Below, in pieces: positions 42,821 to 54,200 of a DNA stretch of 64,000 bases. The notes under the pieces are model-generated. The model saw only the letters and a program-made list of their open reading frames with translations, had not been told where the DNA came from and did no database searches. Within the stretch, counting starts at the first letter, position 1. Every line of letters starts with the position of its first letter. The position numbers were made by a program, and so were the translations under genes. Source of the stretch: CAVZQN01 sp963837395 (GTDB lineage: Bacteria > Acidobacteriota > HRBIN11 > JAKEFK01); the NCBI GenBank assembly GCA_963837395.1, contig CAWINI010000004.1, positions 2,542,001 to 2,606,000 of the forward strand, written 5' to 3'.

Positions 42821-42837
42821 GTCCGCCTGAAGCGGAC
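42821..42837. terminator. Short hairpin after hemB
   Basis: GTCCGC-CTGAA-GCGGAC is a perfect six-base stem in the 50-base spacer between hemB and the methyltransferase gene. There is no T-run, so a role in termination is uncertain. Confidence 0.35.
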
Positions 42838-42850
42838 GTTACAAACATCC

Positions 42851-43630
42851 ATGTATAGCTTCCATTATCCTGCCGAATATTACGATGAAGATTACACGAC
42901 CGGGATTCCGGATCGTGGTGATATTCCTTTTTACAAAAAATACGCAATTCAGCAAGGCTCACCTGTTCTGGAATTAGGCTGCGGCACGGGCCGGATATTA
43001 ATTCCAATCGCTCAAACCAACGTTGAATGTCATGGGCTTGATATGAACCGCGACATGCTGGGCATTTGCGAAACAAAGGTTCGCGCACTGGGACTCTCAA
43101 ATGTTCATTTGCAATCTGCAAGCATGGATGAATTTGAGTACGATCAAAAATTTTCGTTAATCTATATACCATTCCGCTCGTTTCAACATTTGCTTCATCC
43201 TGATCAACAAATGCGATGTCTACAGTTGGTTCGAAAACATTTAAGACCTGATGGATTATTTATCATGGATGTTTTTGCGCCGAACATCGAACGCATTGCA
43301 AAATATTCTGGCACGCAAGCAAGTCAATGGGAAAAAGAATTTACACGCAAGAATCAGGAAACGGAAAGCACTATCACACGATATTATCAAGCACGTGCAA
43401 ATTATTCCGATCAAATTATCGAACTCGAAATGAAATGGGAAGAACGTAATGCAGATGGAATTTTGTGTGCGCGAAAAGAAGGTTCATTCAAACTGCGGTA
43501 CATTTTTCGATATGAACTGGAGCACTTGTTAGTGCGTTCAGGGTTCAGTCCAACAATCTACGGAACGTTTGATGAGAAACCGTACGATTACGTTTCAGGG
43601 GAAACAATAGCTGTTTGTAAGCTCTCTTAA
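42851..43630 (+). CDS. Class I SAM-dependent methyltransferase
   Basis: 259 residues. The SAM-binding motif I is VLELGCGTGRILIP (about residue 39), followed by an acidic residue at the end of strand two (HGLDMNRDML). A C-terminal beta-rich extension (about 170-255) replaces a defined substrate domain. No membrane segments. The substrate cannot be deduced. It lies between hemB and a secreted peptidase on the same strand, with no obvious pathway link. Confidence 0.85.
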   Translation: MYSFHYPAEYYDEDYTTGIPDRGDIPFYKKYAIQQGSPVLELGCGTGRILIPIAQTNVECHGLDMNRDMLGICETKVRALGLSNVHLQSASMDEFEYDQKFSLIYIPFRSFQHLLHPDQQMRCLQLVRKHLRPDGLFIMDVFAPNIERIAKYSGTQASQWEKEFTRKNQETESTITRYYQARANYSDQIIELEMKWEERNADGILCARKEGSFKLRYIFRYELEHLLVRSGFSPTIYGTFDEKPYDYVSGETIAVCKLS

Positions 43631-43655
43631 CCACAAAGTCACCGAGGTCACCGTC

Positions 43656-46628
43656 ATGAAATTTCTATTCTTTGTGCTACTGTTGCCATCACTTTTATTT
43701 GCTCAACAATCGATTGATCAGGAATACACACAAAAGATTAAAGAATTCACAACCGGTCCTGACATGATCACGGATTTAGTTGATCATTTGCCTTCATCTT
43801 CCACTGTTCCATCGCCGCTCAAATTTCTTGGTTACATTTCCGGCGCAGAAAATAAGCTGACTTATGCTGAAGATGTATATCGCTACATGCGCGCGCTGGA
43901 AGCTGCATCACCGCGAGTAAAAGTATTCTCGATCGGCCAATCAGAAGAAGGACGCGAAATGATCCTGGTTGCAATTGCAGATGAAAAAACAATTCAAGAC
44001 CTTGATCATTATCGCGACATTACAAAAAAACTTGCGGATCCGCGAAAGATTTCAGATTCCGAAGCAGAACAGTTGATTCAATCAGGCAAACCGTTTTATT
44101 ACGCAACGGGTGCAATGCATTCTCCTGAAACCGGCAGCCCTGAAATGCTGATGGAGCTCGCATATCGCCTCGCGGTTGAAGATACACCGTTAGTTCAAAA
44201 CGTCCGAAACAACGTGATTACACTCATTACTCCGGTGTTAGATGTAGATGGCCGCGATCGGATGGTGGATACAGTCCGCTGGTATCAAGCTCATCCGGAT
44301 GTCGGAGTTCCTCCGCTGATTTACTGGGGCCATTATGTTGCCCATGATAACAATCGTGATGAGATCGGTCTTTCGCTGAAGTTATCTCAAAACATTTCGA
44401 AAACTTATTTTGATTATCATCCGCAAGTTGTTCATGATCTCCATGAATCAATTCCGTTTTTGTATATCTCAACAGGCACCGGTCCGTATAATCCCGCACT
44501 TGATCCATTAGCGGTTAATGAATGGTTTCGGATTGCATACTACGAAGTTCAAACGTTAACCCAAAAAGGATTGCCCGGGGTTTGGACTTACGGCTTTTAT
44601 GATGGCTGGGCGCCGAACTACATGTTTTGGGTTGCGCACGGTCATAATTCTATCGGCCGCTTCTACGAAACTTTCGGCAACAGTGTGCCGCAAACAGTGG
44701 ATCGTGTTGTGCGTAATGAGAGCCAGCGCGCATGGTATCGCGAAAATCCACCTTTGCCAAAATCAAAGTGGTCGCTGCGCAACAACGTGAATTTCATGCA
44801 AAGTGGTTTGCTGCTGGCATTGAATTATGTTGGTGAAAATCACGAACATTATTTGCGTACGTTTTACACATTAGGTAAACGTGCCATTTCCAAAGCTACA
44901 ACTGAAGGTCCTGCAGCATACGTCTTTGATGCAAATCAAAAACGGAAAGGTCAGCTCCGCGATTTATTGATGCTATTACAAACTCACGGAATTGAAGTTC
45001 ATAAAACTGATAGCGCTTTTTCAATTAAAGCAAATTGGCCGCCGAAGAAAAAAGAAGATGCATCAGAAAAAAAGGATGCGGATAAAAAGGATGATAAGAA
45101 AGAAAAGAAAGAGGATGAGTCGCTTAAATTTGCAGCAGGAAGTTACGTCATCCGGATGGATCAACCTTACAGCCGCTTTGCAGACACTCTGTTAGATACA
45201 CAATTCGTGAAAGGTGAAGAACGTATTTATGATGATACCGGCTGGACGCTTGGTTACGAAAAGAATGTTGATGTGAAAAGGATCGTGAATCAGGACATTC
45301 TGAAAATTCCGATGAAACTCTGGCAGCCAGGATCGAATACCACTCTTTCGCTTAAAACAAAAGCAGTTGCAATACGAAATTACGCAGACACTGATTTGAT
45401 CCGTTTGCGTTATGAATTAAAGGACACAAAAGTTTTTGTGCTTCAAGATGAATTGAAACGTTCATCCGGAAATTTGCCGGCTGGAACGGTTGTTGTTGCT
45501 CTGGATGATTCGAACCGATCGAATATCGAAAAAACTCTTGGGCAATATGGATCGTTTACAATCGATAACATTGATAGCGTTCCATCTGCCGTACGTGAAA
45601 TCCCGTTGCCGCGTATTGCAATTCTTCACACATGGTTGAACACCCAGGATGAAGGATGGTACCGAATTGCTTTCGATAGCTTGAAAGTTCCTTACGATTA
45701 CATCTCAACTCAAGATGTCGCTCATGATGGATCATTGCGTAGTAAATATGATGTGATTGTATTTCCGCCAGTAAGTTCCTCACCGCAAGATATTGTGAAT
45801 GGATTGCCTCCAGGTCCAGCAATTCCATGGAAGAAATCAGAGTTGACTCCGAATTTTGGAGTGGATGAAACAGATGATATTCGACCAGGTCTGGGATTTG
45901 TTGGAATAGAGAACATAAAAAAGTTTGTTGAAGATGGCGGATTGCTGATTACAGTTCAAGAAACAGCGGAATGGGCTGTTAATTATGGATTAGCCCGCTG
46001 GGTAAAAGTTGTAGATACAAGTAAATTGAAAGCGCGAGGCTCAATCTTAAGAGCGAAAGTAACTGATGCAAGCAGTCCGGTTGTATATGGTTATGATGAT
46101 ACGATTCCCGTTCATTTCACCGATGGACCTGTTTTTAAGGTTGGGATTGAAATGCGCCGCCGCGATTCAGAAGAAGCGCGGCCCAGCGGTCGAGGTTCAA
46201 AAGATGATCCTGATATTCCGCAAGGACGTCCTTTTGTAGAAACTCCTGAAAAGCCGAAACCTGAACCCGGTGATAAAGGATTTGTACCTTCTGAAGATTT
46301 ACCGATGCGTTTTCAAATTTTTGTTCCGCGAATTGAAGATCGGCCGCGTGTAATTCTTTCATTTCCAAAAGAGACCGATCAGATTTTGCTTTCCGGAATG
46401 TTAGAAGGCGCCGAGGAAATTTCAGAAGCACCGGTGCTAATCGATTCACCATTGGGTAAAGGACACGTCTTATTATTTGCGAACAATCCGATGTGGCGTA
46501 GTATTACTCAAGGGACCTATCCATTAATCTTTAATGCTATTTTTAATTACCAGAATTTGAACGCCGGTTGGCCACCAGCTAAGAAAACGGAGCAGCAGAA
46601 GAGCGGAGGAGCGGAGGTAAAACGCTAG
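43656..46628 (+). CDS. Large secreted M14-family zinc carboxypeptidase-like protein
   Basis: 990 residues with a signal peptide (about 1-17, LLPSLLFAQ). The M14 fold occupies about 50-400: the first zinc ligands are in GAMHSPETGSPE (HxxE), the substrate-binding region has DVDGRDRMVD, a later His lies in VHDLHES, and RFYETFG probably supplies the catalytic Glu. A Lys/Asp/Glu-rich linker (about 460-490) precedes a C-terminal half resembling glutamine-amidotransferase-like Rossmann folds. GAGGT before the ATG lies inside the dispersed CACAAAG-type repeat. The last codons are made of a GGAG-rich mini-repeat. It probably degrades peptides in the periplasm or outside. Confidence 0.85.
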   Translation: MKFLFFVLLLPSLLFAQQSIDQEYTQKIKEFTTGPDMITDLVDHLPSSSTVPSPLKFLGYISGAENKLTYAEDVYRYMRALEAASPRVKVFSIGQSEEGREMILVAIADEKTIQDLDHYRDITKKLADPRKISDSEAEQLIQSGKPFYYATGAMHSPETGSPEMLMELAYRLAVEDTPLVQNVRNNVITLITPVLDVDGRDRMVDTVRWYQAHPDVGVPPLIYWGHYVAHDNNRDEIGLSLKLSQNISKTYFDYHPQVVHDLHESIPFLYISTGTGPYNPALDPLAVNEWFRIAYYEVQTLTQKGLPGVWTYGFYDGWAPNYMFWVAHGHNSIGRFYETFGNSVPQTVDRVVRNESQRAWYRENPPLPKSKWSLRNNVNFMQSGLLLALNYVGENHEHYLRTFYTLGKRAISKATTEGPAAYVFDANQKRKGQLRDLLMLLQTHGIEVHKTDSAFSIKANWPPKKKEDASEKKDADKKDDKKEKKEDESLKFAAGSYVIRMDQPYSRFADTLLDTQFVKGEERIYDDTGWTLGYEKNVDVKRIVNQDILKIPMKLWQPGSNTTLSLKTKAVAIRNYADTDLIRLRYELKDTKVFVLQDELKRSSGNLPAGTVVVALDDSNRSNIEKTLGQYGSFTIDNIDSVPSAVREIPLPRIAILHTWLNTQDEGWYRIAFDSLKVPYDYISTQDVAHDGSLRSKYDVIVFPPVSSSPQDIVNGLPPGPAIPWKKSELTPNFGVDETDDIRPGLGFVGIENIKKFVEDGGLLITVQETAEWAVNYGLARWVKVVDTSKLKARGSILRAKVTDASSPVVYGYDDTIPVHFTDGPVFKVGIEMRRRDSEEARPSGRGSKDDPDIPQGRPFVETPEKPKPEPGDKGFVPSEDLPMRFQIFVPRIEDRPRVILSFPKETDQILLSGMLEGAEEISEAPVLIDSPLGKGHVLLFANNPMWRSITQGTYPLIFNAIFNYQNLNAGWPPAKKTEQQKSGGAEVKR
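46589..46617. repeat. GGAG-rich mini-repeat at the 3' end of the M14 gene
   Basis: GGAGCAGCAGAAGAGC followed by GGAGGAGCGGAGG encodes the polar tail EQQKSGGAEV of the peptidase. The same word is found at 9313-9389 and 58433-58465. Confidence 0.5.
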
Positions 46629-46656
46629 CCCCACGTCACTTTTAGAATCGGAAGCT

Positions 46657-49600
46657 ATGTGTTCCAGATTCAAGGTCTTTGCATTTTTGTTCCTAGTTAT
46701 CTGTGTGTCGTTAGATGCGCAAGGCAAAGATCTTCAGGATCTATTAGCCGAGTATGAAGCCGAACTCTTAAAAGCTGCCTCCAATGAAAATGCGACGGAG
46801 GCTTCTGCCTCAATTGTGATTTTGGCAAGATTAGGTTCGCCTCAATATGTAAAGGCAATAGATCTTTTAATCAAAAGAAATGAATTAGAGATCAAGCTTG
46901 CCTTAATTCGCGCAATGTTTCTGATTCAAGATGTTTCACCAACAGCCATCCATTTTCTTCAAGCGGCTTTAACAAGCAATTCGCAAAACCTGGTATATGC
47001 AGCAGTTCCTGTTGTCAGGGAATTAAATCTTAAGCCATTTGATTTTGACGCCATTTGGAATCCGAAAGAGGAGACTTATCTCTGGCATGTAATTGCAAGA
47101 TCCTACAATACTTTTGAAGAACAACTCGCGAATGTGGGAAAAGTCCGGCCGTGGCGCGATGCGTCATGGAATTCGCTGAACGATAATACAAAAATTATAT
47201 TGTTGTCTCGCGCGGGAACACCAGAAGCGTTTGAGATCCTCTTGCCAATTTTGAAATCTCAAAATCGAGAGGAATATTATTTGACACCCGCAGATCCTGT
47301 GAACGTTTCATTTCTAGAATCTCTAATGAACCATTCTTCTCCATCTGTGAGAGCCTATGCCTGCAAATCTCTAATGAATGCCGGAAATCTAAGTTGCATT
47401 AATGCAATTCAAAAAGCACTTCTTTCAGGCGACGCTAAGAAGTACACGGAAATGCCAGGGGGAATTTATGAATTCCTTCCGTATCTAAATTCTGAGGCAA
47501 TCAAAGCATCTATGGAATCAGGCGGCGATTCTGAAATTCAATCTGGTTTCATGGAATTGATGAATAAAGGCACTTGGTATCCTCTTAAAGAGTTGACCAA
47601 GAAAAAATTTCCTTCCGCTTCAAACGGAATTCTCCGAAATCTTAAAATTCAATCAATAGGCTTTGAAAAAAACTATGAACAACTGTTAACACTTCTCCAT
47701 GAAACTATGGAAGCTTCGGATCTTGAAAGATATTCGGCTCTTCCGAATTTTCTCGATGCCTTTTCCGCAGCTCCGGACAATATCGCACATGAAGCATATC
47801 TGATTGTCCATGATTGGTTGAAGGCAAGAAATGCGAAGGGGCAGCTTTCAATTGGTATAGTGCAGAAGGAGAGTCGATGGAAAATGCAGCACTTCTAATG
47901 GGCAGTGTTGCAAGGGGCGGAGACCAGGATGAACTTTGGAAAACGTGGCAAGGTTCTGCAGATCCATTAAAAGAAAATGAAATTCTCTGGGCAATTCTTG
48001 GTAGTCAGAATATGCGATCAGAGCGAGTTCGTAGAATTCTGGCAAACACACCTGTAGATATCGGCCATGTGATGGATCTATTTCAGAATGTAAGGGCAGA
48101 AACTGGTCCAAGAAATTTTTGTCTCGAAGTCGCGCCCCTAATCTCCGAACTTTCTTTTGATTTTACCTATTTAGAAAATCAGACACCGCTGCTACTCAAT
48201 AAGACTCTGGATTTTGTTAAGGGTCTATATGAACTCTACCAGGATCATTGGGATCAATTCATGCCAGATTTTGTGGAAGCGCGTGGAGTTGATCTAAAAG
48301 ATTCAACTCCTGAAGGAGCAGCGAAGTATTTGATGGAGAATGAGAAGAATCTGTCAAAACCTTTAAGTGATTTGATAATAGCCACCCTACAGCCGAGTGA
48401 ATATGCACATCCGTGGCGGAGACGTTCGAATAATTCAGTTTTTTTACCCGATTCATTTCAGATTCTATTTTTTGATAACAAGAACGGAACTTTACATTTC
48501 AAATCTGCGCAAACTTTGCCCGAACCCGATTTGACTTCAGCTGACGAAACCTGGCTCAGAAAAGAAATCGCAAAACGCGAAGACCAAAGATTCAATCTAA
48601 TGGTTGATAGCATCAATAATCCAGGGGATCTGTTAATTCGCTCTGAAGAACTGGCGTTAAGTGATCGAAAATCGGAAACTCAGAGTTATGTATCTGCTCC
48701 TTCTGGTGCCTTGCTGGGTTCCGGCAAAGAGTACCTGCCAAAAATTAGAGAACTTGCGAACTCCTCAGACCTCAACGTTAAATATGCTGCGTTATGGGCT
48801 CTGTGGAATTTAGTAAGAGACGAATCTGCAATACAAACGTGGATGAAGGATGCTCAAAGGTCAGATCAGAATCTAAAAGCCAGAGCCTTATTTGTTTTAC
48901 AAAAGATCCGGTATGAACCAGCTAAAAGTCTCTTTGCAAACACGCTGTCAGACGCGGATCCTGCAATCAGGCAGGTTGGGTTGTTCGCAGTCCAATCTTT
49001 CTTCCTTTACGATTCACTTCCAGCAGTTTATTCACTAGTGGACGATACAGATAGCAATGTTAGAGATACAGCCATTCAAACGTTGGGGATTGTTCGATCG
49101 GCGCAAGGAAGAGATCTTCTTCTGAAACTCAGTGAAAGAAATTCGGATGTAGTTTCAGGTGCGCTTTCGCATTATCGTGAACCTGATGATGTTCAAAAGA
49201 TTATTGCGACATACGAAGCGACGTCATCAGATTCCCCTCGTTACCAAAGCCTGCATGCCACTCTCTCCAGACTTTCTCTTCAAGAGTTCATATATGCATC
49301 CTGGGACAACGCAAAGCTTAATGCATGGACGGAATGGTGGAAGAAGAATCGTAAGAGTGCGCCGGAACAATGGGCTAAATACTGGTTTACTGATTTAGTT
49401 TCAGATTTTCTGAATTCGGCTGATAAGAATTCTCAGATCGCTTCTATCCAATTAGCAAATCTCTTTGGCAATTTTTATGGGGATTTGCGCGATGATCCCT
49501 CAGCGAAAATCACTTTCGCCAATGCCTGGAAATTCACTAAGGACACAACAGTATGGGAAATGTTCACTTCTAAATCATTATATGTAGATACAGATATAGA

Positions 49601-49814
49601 TCTGTTAATGGCAGTCGATTCCCATCGCACAATCAAGTATTTATTGTCAAGATATGAAGGGCAATTCATTTATTCGGAGAATTATAGTTGTAGATACCAC
49701 GATACGCTGGTGAATAATGCAGGAAAAGATTTCGGAAACCCTTGTACTGCACTCTGCGAATTACGCGCCAAAATCGCGTCTGATTGGTATGATTGGAGAG
49801 CAGGGGAGAAATAA
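46657..49814 (+). CDS. Secreted HEAT-repeat protein, split by an apparent 1-base deletion
   Basis: Two overlapping frames, 46657-47898 and 47814-49814, read as one protein of about 1052 residues if one G is added to the run GGGG at 47838-47841. The first frame ends in HDWLKARNAKG, and the second continues AAFNWYSAEGESMENAALL, finishing the same helical repeat. A signal peptide (about 1-21) starts the protein. Alternating helices of HEAT or PBS-lyase type recur, for example AALWALWNLVRDESA and RDTAIQTLGIVRS. The C-terminus contains a small Cys-bearing segment (CRYHDT, NPCTALC). It is four bases before the FHA regulator. It is probably a protein-binding scaffold outside the cytoplasm; specific function unknown. 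Confidence 0.75.
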
Positions 49815-49817
49815 ATT

Positions 49818-51200
49818 GTGATTACACTCACAGTCGAATCCGGCACAAGACCGATTGTTTTTCCATTAATGGATTCTGCTACCGAAATGATCGCTGGATC
49901 TTTACCTGAGAACGCAATTTATCTCCCATTTAAAGGAATCTCCAGAAAGCATTTTGCAATCGTCAAAAAGAAAAACGATTGGTGGATCCGGGACCTAGGA
50001 AGCACCAACGGAATTTTGATCAACGGAAAGAAAGTTGCGGAAGCACCTTTAAAAAGAGGTGATCTAATTCAGGCCGGCACTGCATTAATCCGCATTGAAT
50101 CAACGGACGAAGAAATTCAAACGATCGAACCCGTTGGAAATTCTGTAACCAAAAATGAAGCTCTGGAAACGGACAAAGTGGGAATGGTTCCTCTGCAACA
50201 ATCCGTTCCAATGTATTCATTTTCCAAACTGAAGTTTCCCGAAGATTTTGTGCCGTGCCATTCACCTGCAATGATGGAAGTTTTGCAAAAAATCAATTCG
50301 ATCTGCGATAGCGATGCAAATGTTTTACTTTTTGGCGAAACAGGTACTGGAAAAGAAATGATGGCCAGGACCCTTCATCTTTCAAGTAAAAGATCGGCCG
50401 GCCCTTTCGTGGCAATTAACTGTGCAGCAATTCCTGAAGATCTTGCCGAAACAGAACTTTTTGGAATTGGTGAAAAGGTGGCCACGAATGTGAGTCAAAG
50501 GAAAGGGAAGATCGTAGCCTCGGATAAAGGAACGTTGTTTCTTGATGAGTTGAGTGCATTTCCATATGATCTTCAAGCAAAAGTTTTAAGAGCGTTGCAG
50601 GAAAAAACAGTCACACCGATTGGTGAAAATCGTTCGATCGCTGTTGATTTCCGATTGGTTTCCGCAACAAATCAAGAGCCGGAAGAATTAATTCAAGAAC
50701 AAAAATTACGCGAAGACCTTTATCATCGATTGGCAACAATCGAAATTAATTTGCCTCCACTTCGCAAAAGAAAAGAAGATCTTGAAATATTAATTCCAGC
50801 TTTGCTGTACCAAATTTCGAAAACAGAAGACAAACATCTTGCCGGCATCAGCAAACGTCTGATGGCGCTACTGATCAACTACGACTATCCCGGAAATATT
50901 AGAGAACTAACAAACGTTCTTCGATCTATGGTTGCACTGGCGCATCCGGGTGAGATTCTTGATATTCATTTGATTCCGGAAAAAATTCTTGATGTTCGAA
51001 CTTTAGGCGGTGCGCCATTTTTGCAGGAAAAGAAAAGCAAGCCGTACGATTTGCGTGAAACTGTACAGAATGTAACAAAAGAATTGATTGTGCAGGCACT
51101 CGCACAAAACAACGGCAACATAAAAAAAACCGCGGATTATTTGAAAGTCACTACTTTTGGTTTACGGAAGACGATGAAGCGTCTTGGGATCCGGAAGTAG
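49818..51200 (+). CDS. FHA-domain AAA+ transcriptional regulator lacking the GAFTGA loop
   Basis: 460 residues. The FHA domain (about 25-95) has the phosphothreonine-binding ISRKHFAIV and LGSTNGILING. The central AAA+ domain (about 145-385) has Walker A GETGTGKE, Walker B TLFLDELSAF and LREDLYHRLA. The C-terminal Fis-type helix-turn-helix (about 415-458) includes NNGNIKKTADYLKV. Where sigma-54 activators carry GAFTGA, this protein has EKVATNVSQ. Related FHA activators with a GVATGV-type loop exist as I recall, but direct sigma-54 contact here is doubtful. It is coupled to the HEAT gene and convergent with a Ser/Thr kinase that could create the phosphothreonine it reads. Confidence 0.88.
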   Translation: MITLTVESGTRPIVFPLMDSATEMIAGSLPENAIYLPFKGISRKHFAIVKKKNDWWIRDLGSTNGILINGKKVAEAPLKRGDLIQAGTALIRIESTDEEIQTIEPVGNSVTKNEALETDKVGMVPLQQSVPMYSFSKLKFPEDFVPCHSPAMMEVLQKINSICDSDANVLLFGETGTGKEMMARTLHLSSKRSAGPFVAINCAAIPEDLAETELFGIGEKVATNVSQRKGKIVASDKGTLFLDELSAFPYDLQAKVLRALQEKTVTPIGENRSIAVDFRLVSATNQEPEELIQEQKLREDLYHRLATIEINLPPLRKRKEDLEILIPALLYQISKTEDKHLAGISKRLMALLINYDYPGNIRELTNVLRSMVALAHPGEILDIHLIPEKILDVRTLGGAPFLQEKKSKPYDLRETVQNVTKELIVQALAQNNGNIKKTADYLKVTTFGLRKTMKRLGIRK

Positions 51201-51278
51201 AAATCTCGCAAAGACGCAATGACGCAAAGTCAAATTATTTTTGATCATTCTTTGCGTCTTAGCGCCTTTGCGAGATTT
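51201..51278. terminator. Bidirectional hairpin between the FHA regulator and the TPR kinase
   Basis: Arms of 29 bases (51201-51229 and 51250-51278) pair at 26 positions around a 20-base AT-rich loop. They are built of AAATCTCGCAAAG and GACGCAAAG words. The left arm starts right after the regulator stop. The right arm contains the last codons and the stop (TAA, 51259-51261) of the kinase gene. It is a likely terminator for both convergent genes. Confidence 0.75.
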
Positions 51279-54200
51279 CTTCCACAAACGGCAAATATTT
51301 GGTTTTCAAATTGGAATTAATCGCAAAAGCTTCTTCAAACGAATGTCTTGCAAGATCCACTGAATTCTTCAGCTGATAAAGTTTCCCTTCCACAATAAAT
51401 GCTTCTGAGTGTTTCGGATTTATTTCAAGCGCCTTTTTGGTAAACGACAGCCCTTGCGAAAATTCCGCATCAAATGGTTGATTTTTTTTCTGCAGCCATT
51501 CCGCTTTTACTTCCATTAAGTCAGCAAATGTTGTAAATAAATCAATATCGGGATCTCGCTTTAATGCACTTCGAAGCAAGTCATTTGCTCTATTTAGATT
51601 CAATTCAGGCGATCGACCTTTTTGCATTTGCCATCTCGCATTAAAAACCTCCAGCTTACCTCCCCAAATTTCAAGCTGAGGATCATGGAGTTGCGAAGTT
51701 GCCTGGTGATAAAACTTCCATGCATTTCCAAGCGCGACAGAAGGATCCGCTTTTTTATTCATATCAAAATCGGCCGCAGTGTAGTAATCGTTAATCAAAG
51801 CTGTGAATAATGTTAACGGCTCATTCGATCCCAATTTCATAGCTTGTGAAATTTTTTCAATCGATTGATGCAGCAAATCTCCAGGATCTTCTCCAATCAA
51901 AATCTTGTATTGTGCTTCAACCAACAATGCTCTACCGGCAATACTGTACGCGGTAGGGTAAGCATCTCCTCCAAGTTCCAGAGTTTTTTGGGAGTTTGAA
52001 ACTGATAGCCGGACAGAATTTGCAGGATTCAGTCCGCTGTTGAGCTCATCTCTGGCACGATCATAATAAACCGTTGCAAGATTCTCATAGGGAACAGGAT
52101 GCTTTGGACTAACCGTTGCCGCTTTATTTAGCGCTTCAGCCGCATTTTTCATAGATGCTTCCGTATTCAGTCCATGCTTTCGCTCATATTCAGCAAGGAT
52201 GATGTAAGCTGTCCCTAATGTGTTAAACGCCGCTACTGAATCCGGGGCCAGTTTCGCGGCCTTCTGACAAGCTTCAATTGCCTGACTTAAATTCGTGCGC
52301 GGATCGGCTCCATGAGAAATTTTAGTTTGTGCTAACGCAATGTAGGAAATCGCGCCAGTGCTATAAACATTTGGAAAATTTGGTTGAAGTTTGGCAACGG
52401 TTTTGTAATATTCAATCGATTTATTCCAGGATTTTGTTGCATCCAGATTTGAAGTTTCTTCAAATTCTGCCTTCAATCCATACGCATTGCCTAACTCGAA
52501 TAATGCATTGTAATCTTCCTTATTCCTTTGAACTGCAGCCTGCGCAAATCGAATTGAATTATCGACTGCCTCTTGCGGATACGTGCCGCGATAATATAAA
52601 TCGTCACCATATCTCCACCAGATTTCAGCTTTTTTGCTGTAAGCTGTCGCGCTATCCGGATCTGCGATTAAGGCAAGATCGCATGCTGACAACCCTTGAT
52701 TCATCGGTTCTTTCAACGAACCACCACGCGCGTTTTCAACCAGCATCACTCTTAACCACCGCTTGCAATCACTTTCATACAAAGAAGGATCATTGCGCGC
52801 AATTTGAATTGCATTTTTGTATGCATTACCAGCTTCGCTATATTTTTTTATTGCAGCATCGTAGTTTGCGTGATCAAATTCTTCGATTCCTTCCGACATC
52901 CAGACGTCACCTTCTAACTTTGCTGCTTCATACAACCACCAGACACTTTTGCGCGCACTGCTCGCTTTTTCCAGGGCCATTGGATACTTTTTTTCGTAAA
53001 ATGCGATCAGCCCTTCTGCATATTCTTTGCTCTCAGATTGAGATCCCTGGCTTCTTCGTAAAAAATTCAATGCTGGTTCACGATATTTTTGTTCAATCTC
53101 TTTGATTTTTGCTTTGCGCTGAGTTGGATTTTCAAAAGCTTGTACCGATTCAAGCTCTTGCTGATAAAGATGTCCTAAAGTTAAACCCAAAGCGTACGCA
53201 TTCTGTGGAGTTTGATATCCTGAATTCCACGCTTTCTCCAAATATTTCCTGGCTTCATCGAATTTTGACAACTCCATAAAGCCGCGACCCAACGCATAAT
53301 TGCCCGGGGGTTGCGACAAACTTCCAGCTTCTTTCATACGTTTCTTAACCGAATCCATCATCTGAATAATCTGTTTGTTATCTTCAGCAAGATTGTGCAA
53401 ATGAGCCATCCGCGCAACTCTCATCCGCCAATTCATTTCTTCGGAAATGTGTGCAAACTCATTTGCAATTTGAATCTGCTTACCTGTACGCCACCATGAA
53501 TAAATGCTTGTGCCTGCCATGCTGAGAACTAAAATCGCAGATACAGCAAGAACGATTGCCAGGGTTTTGTGTTTTCGAATTTTTTTGCTTGCTAAATATG
53601 TGAAGCTGGGTGGGCATGCTTGAATGGAATCTCCATTCAAATAATGTTGAAGATCTTCTGCAACTGCTTTTGCTGAATCATAACGGCGGTCAGCATCTTT
53701 TTCCAGACACTTCATCACAATCGTTTCAAGGTCCTGAGGAATTTGCGGAGAGATTTTTCGAATGTAATCCGGATCTGCGTTAGCCAATTTCAAAATAATT
53801 TCCATGCTGCCTCCATCAAAAGGAGGCCGTCCGGTGCAGACGAAATAAAATGTTGCGCCGATGCCATAAACATCACTGCGTCGATCAATTTTTTGTGCAT
53901 CACCCCAGGCTTGTTCGGGAGACATGTAGGCGGGAGTTCCCAAAATCATTCCTGTAAGCGTCACGCCTTCAACCGCTGACTCACGGGCTAAACCGAAATC
54001 CAAAACGTAGGAATGCCATCCGGTTTCAGTTTTTTCAACCATGATGTTCGCTGGCTTGATATCGCGATGAATAATACCAAGCCGATGTGCTGCTTGAATT
54101 GCATCCGCAACTTGCTTCATCACAATCACTTTTTGTTCAAGCGTCATTTTGGAAGATGCAGATCCCAGCGTCTCTCCTTCAATGAGCTGCATCGCAATAT

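Noticed and set aside
52329..53105. 258-codon plus-strand frame inside the TPR kinase gene
   Set aside because: It is antisense to a well-supported TPR domain and is His/Cys/Leu-rich in the way typical of shadow frames.
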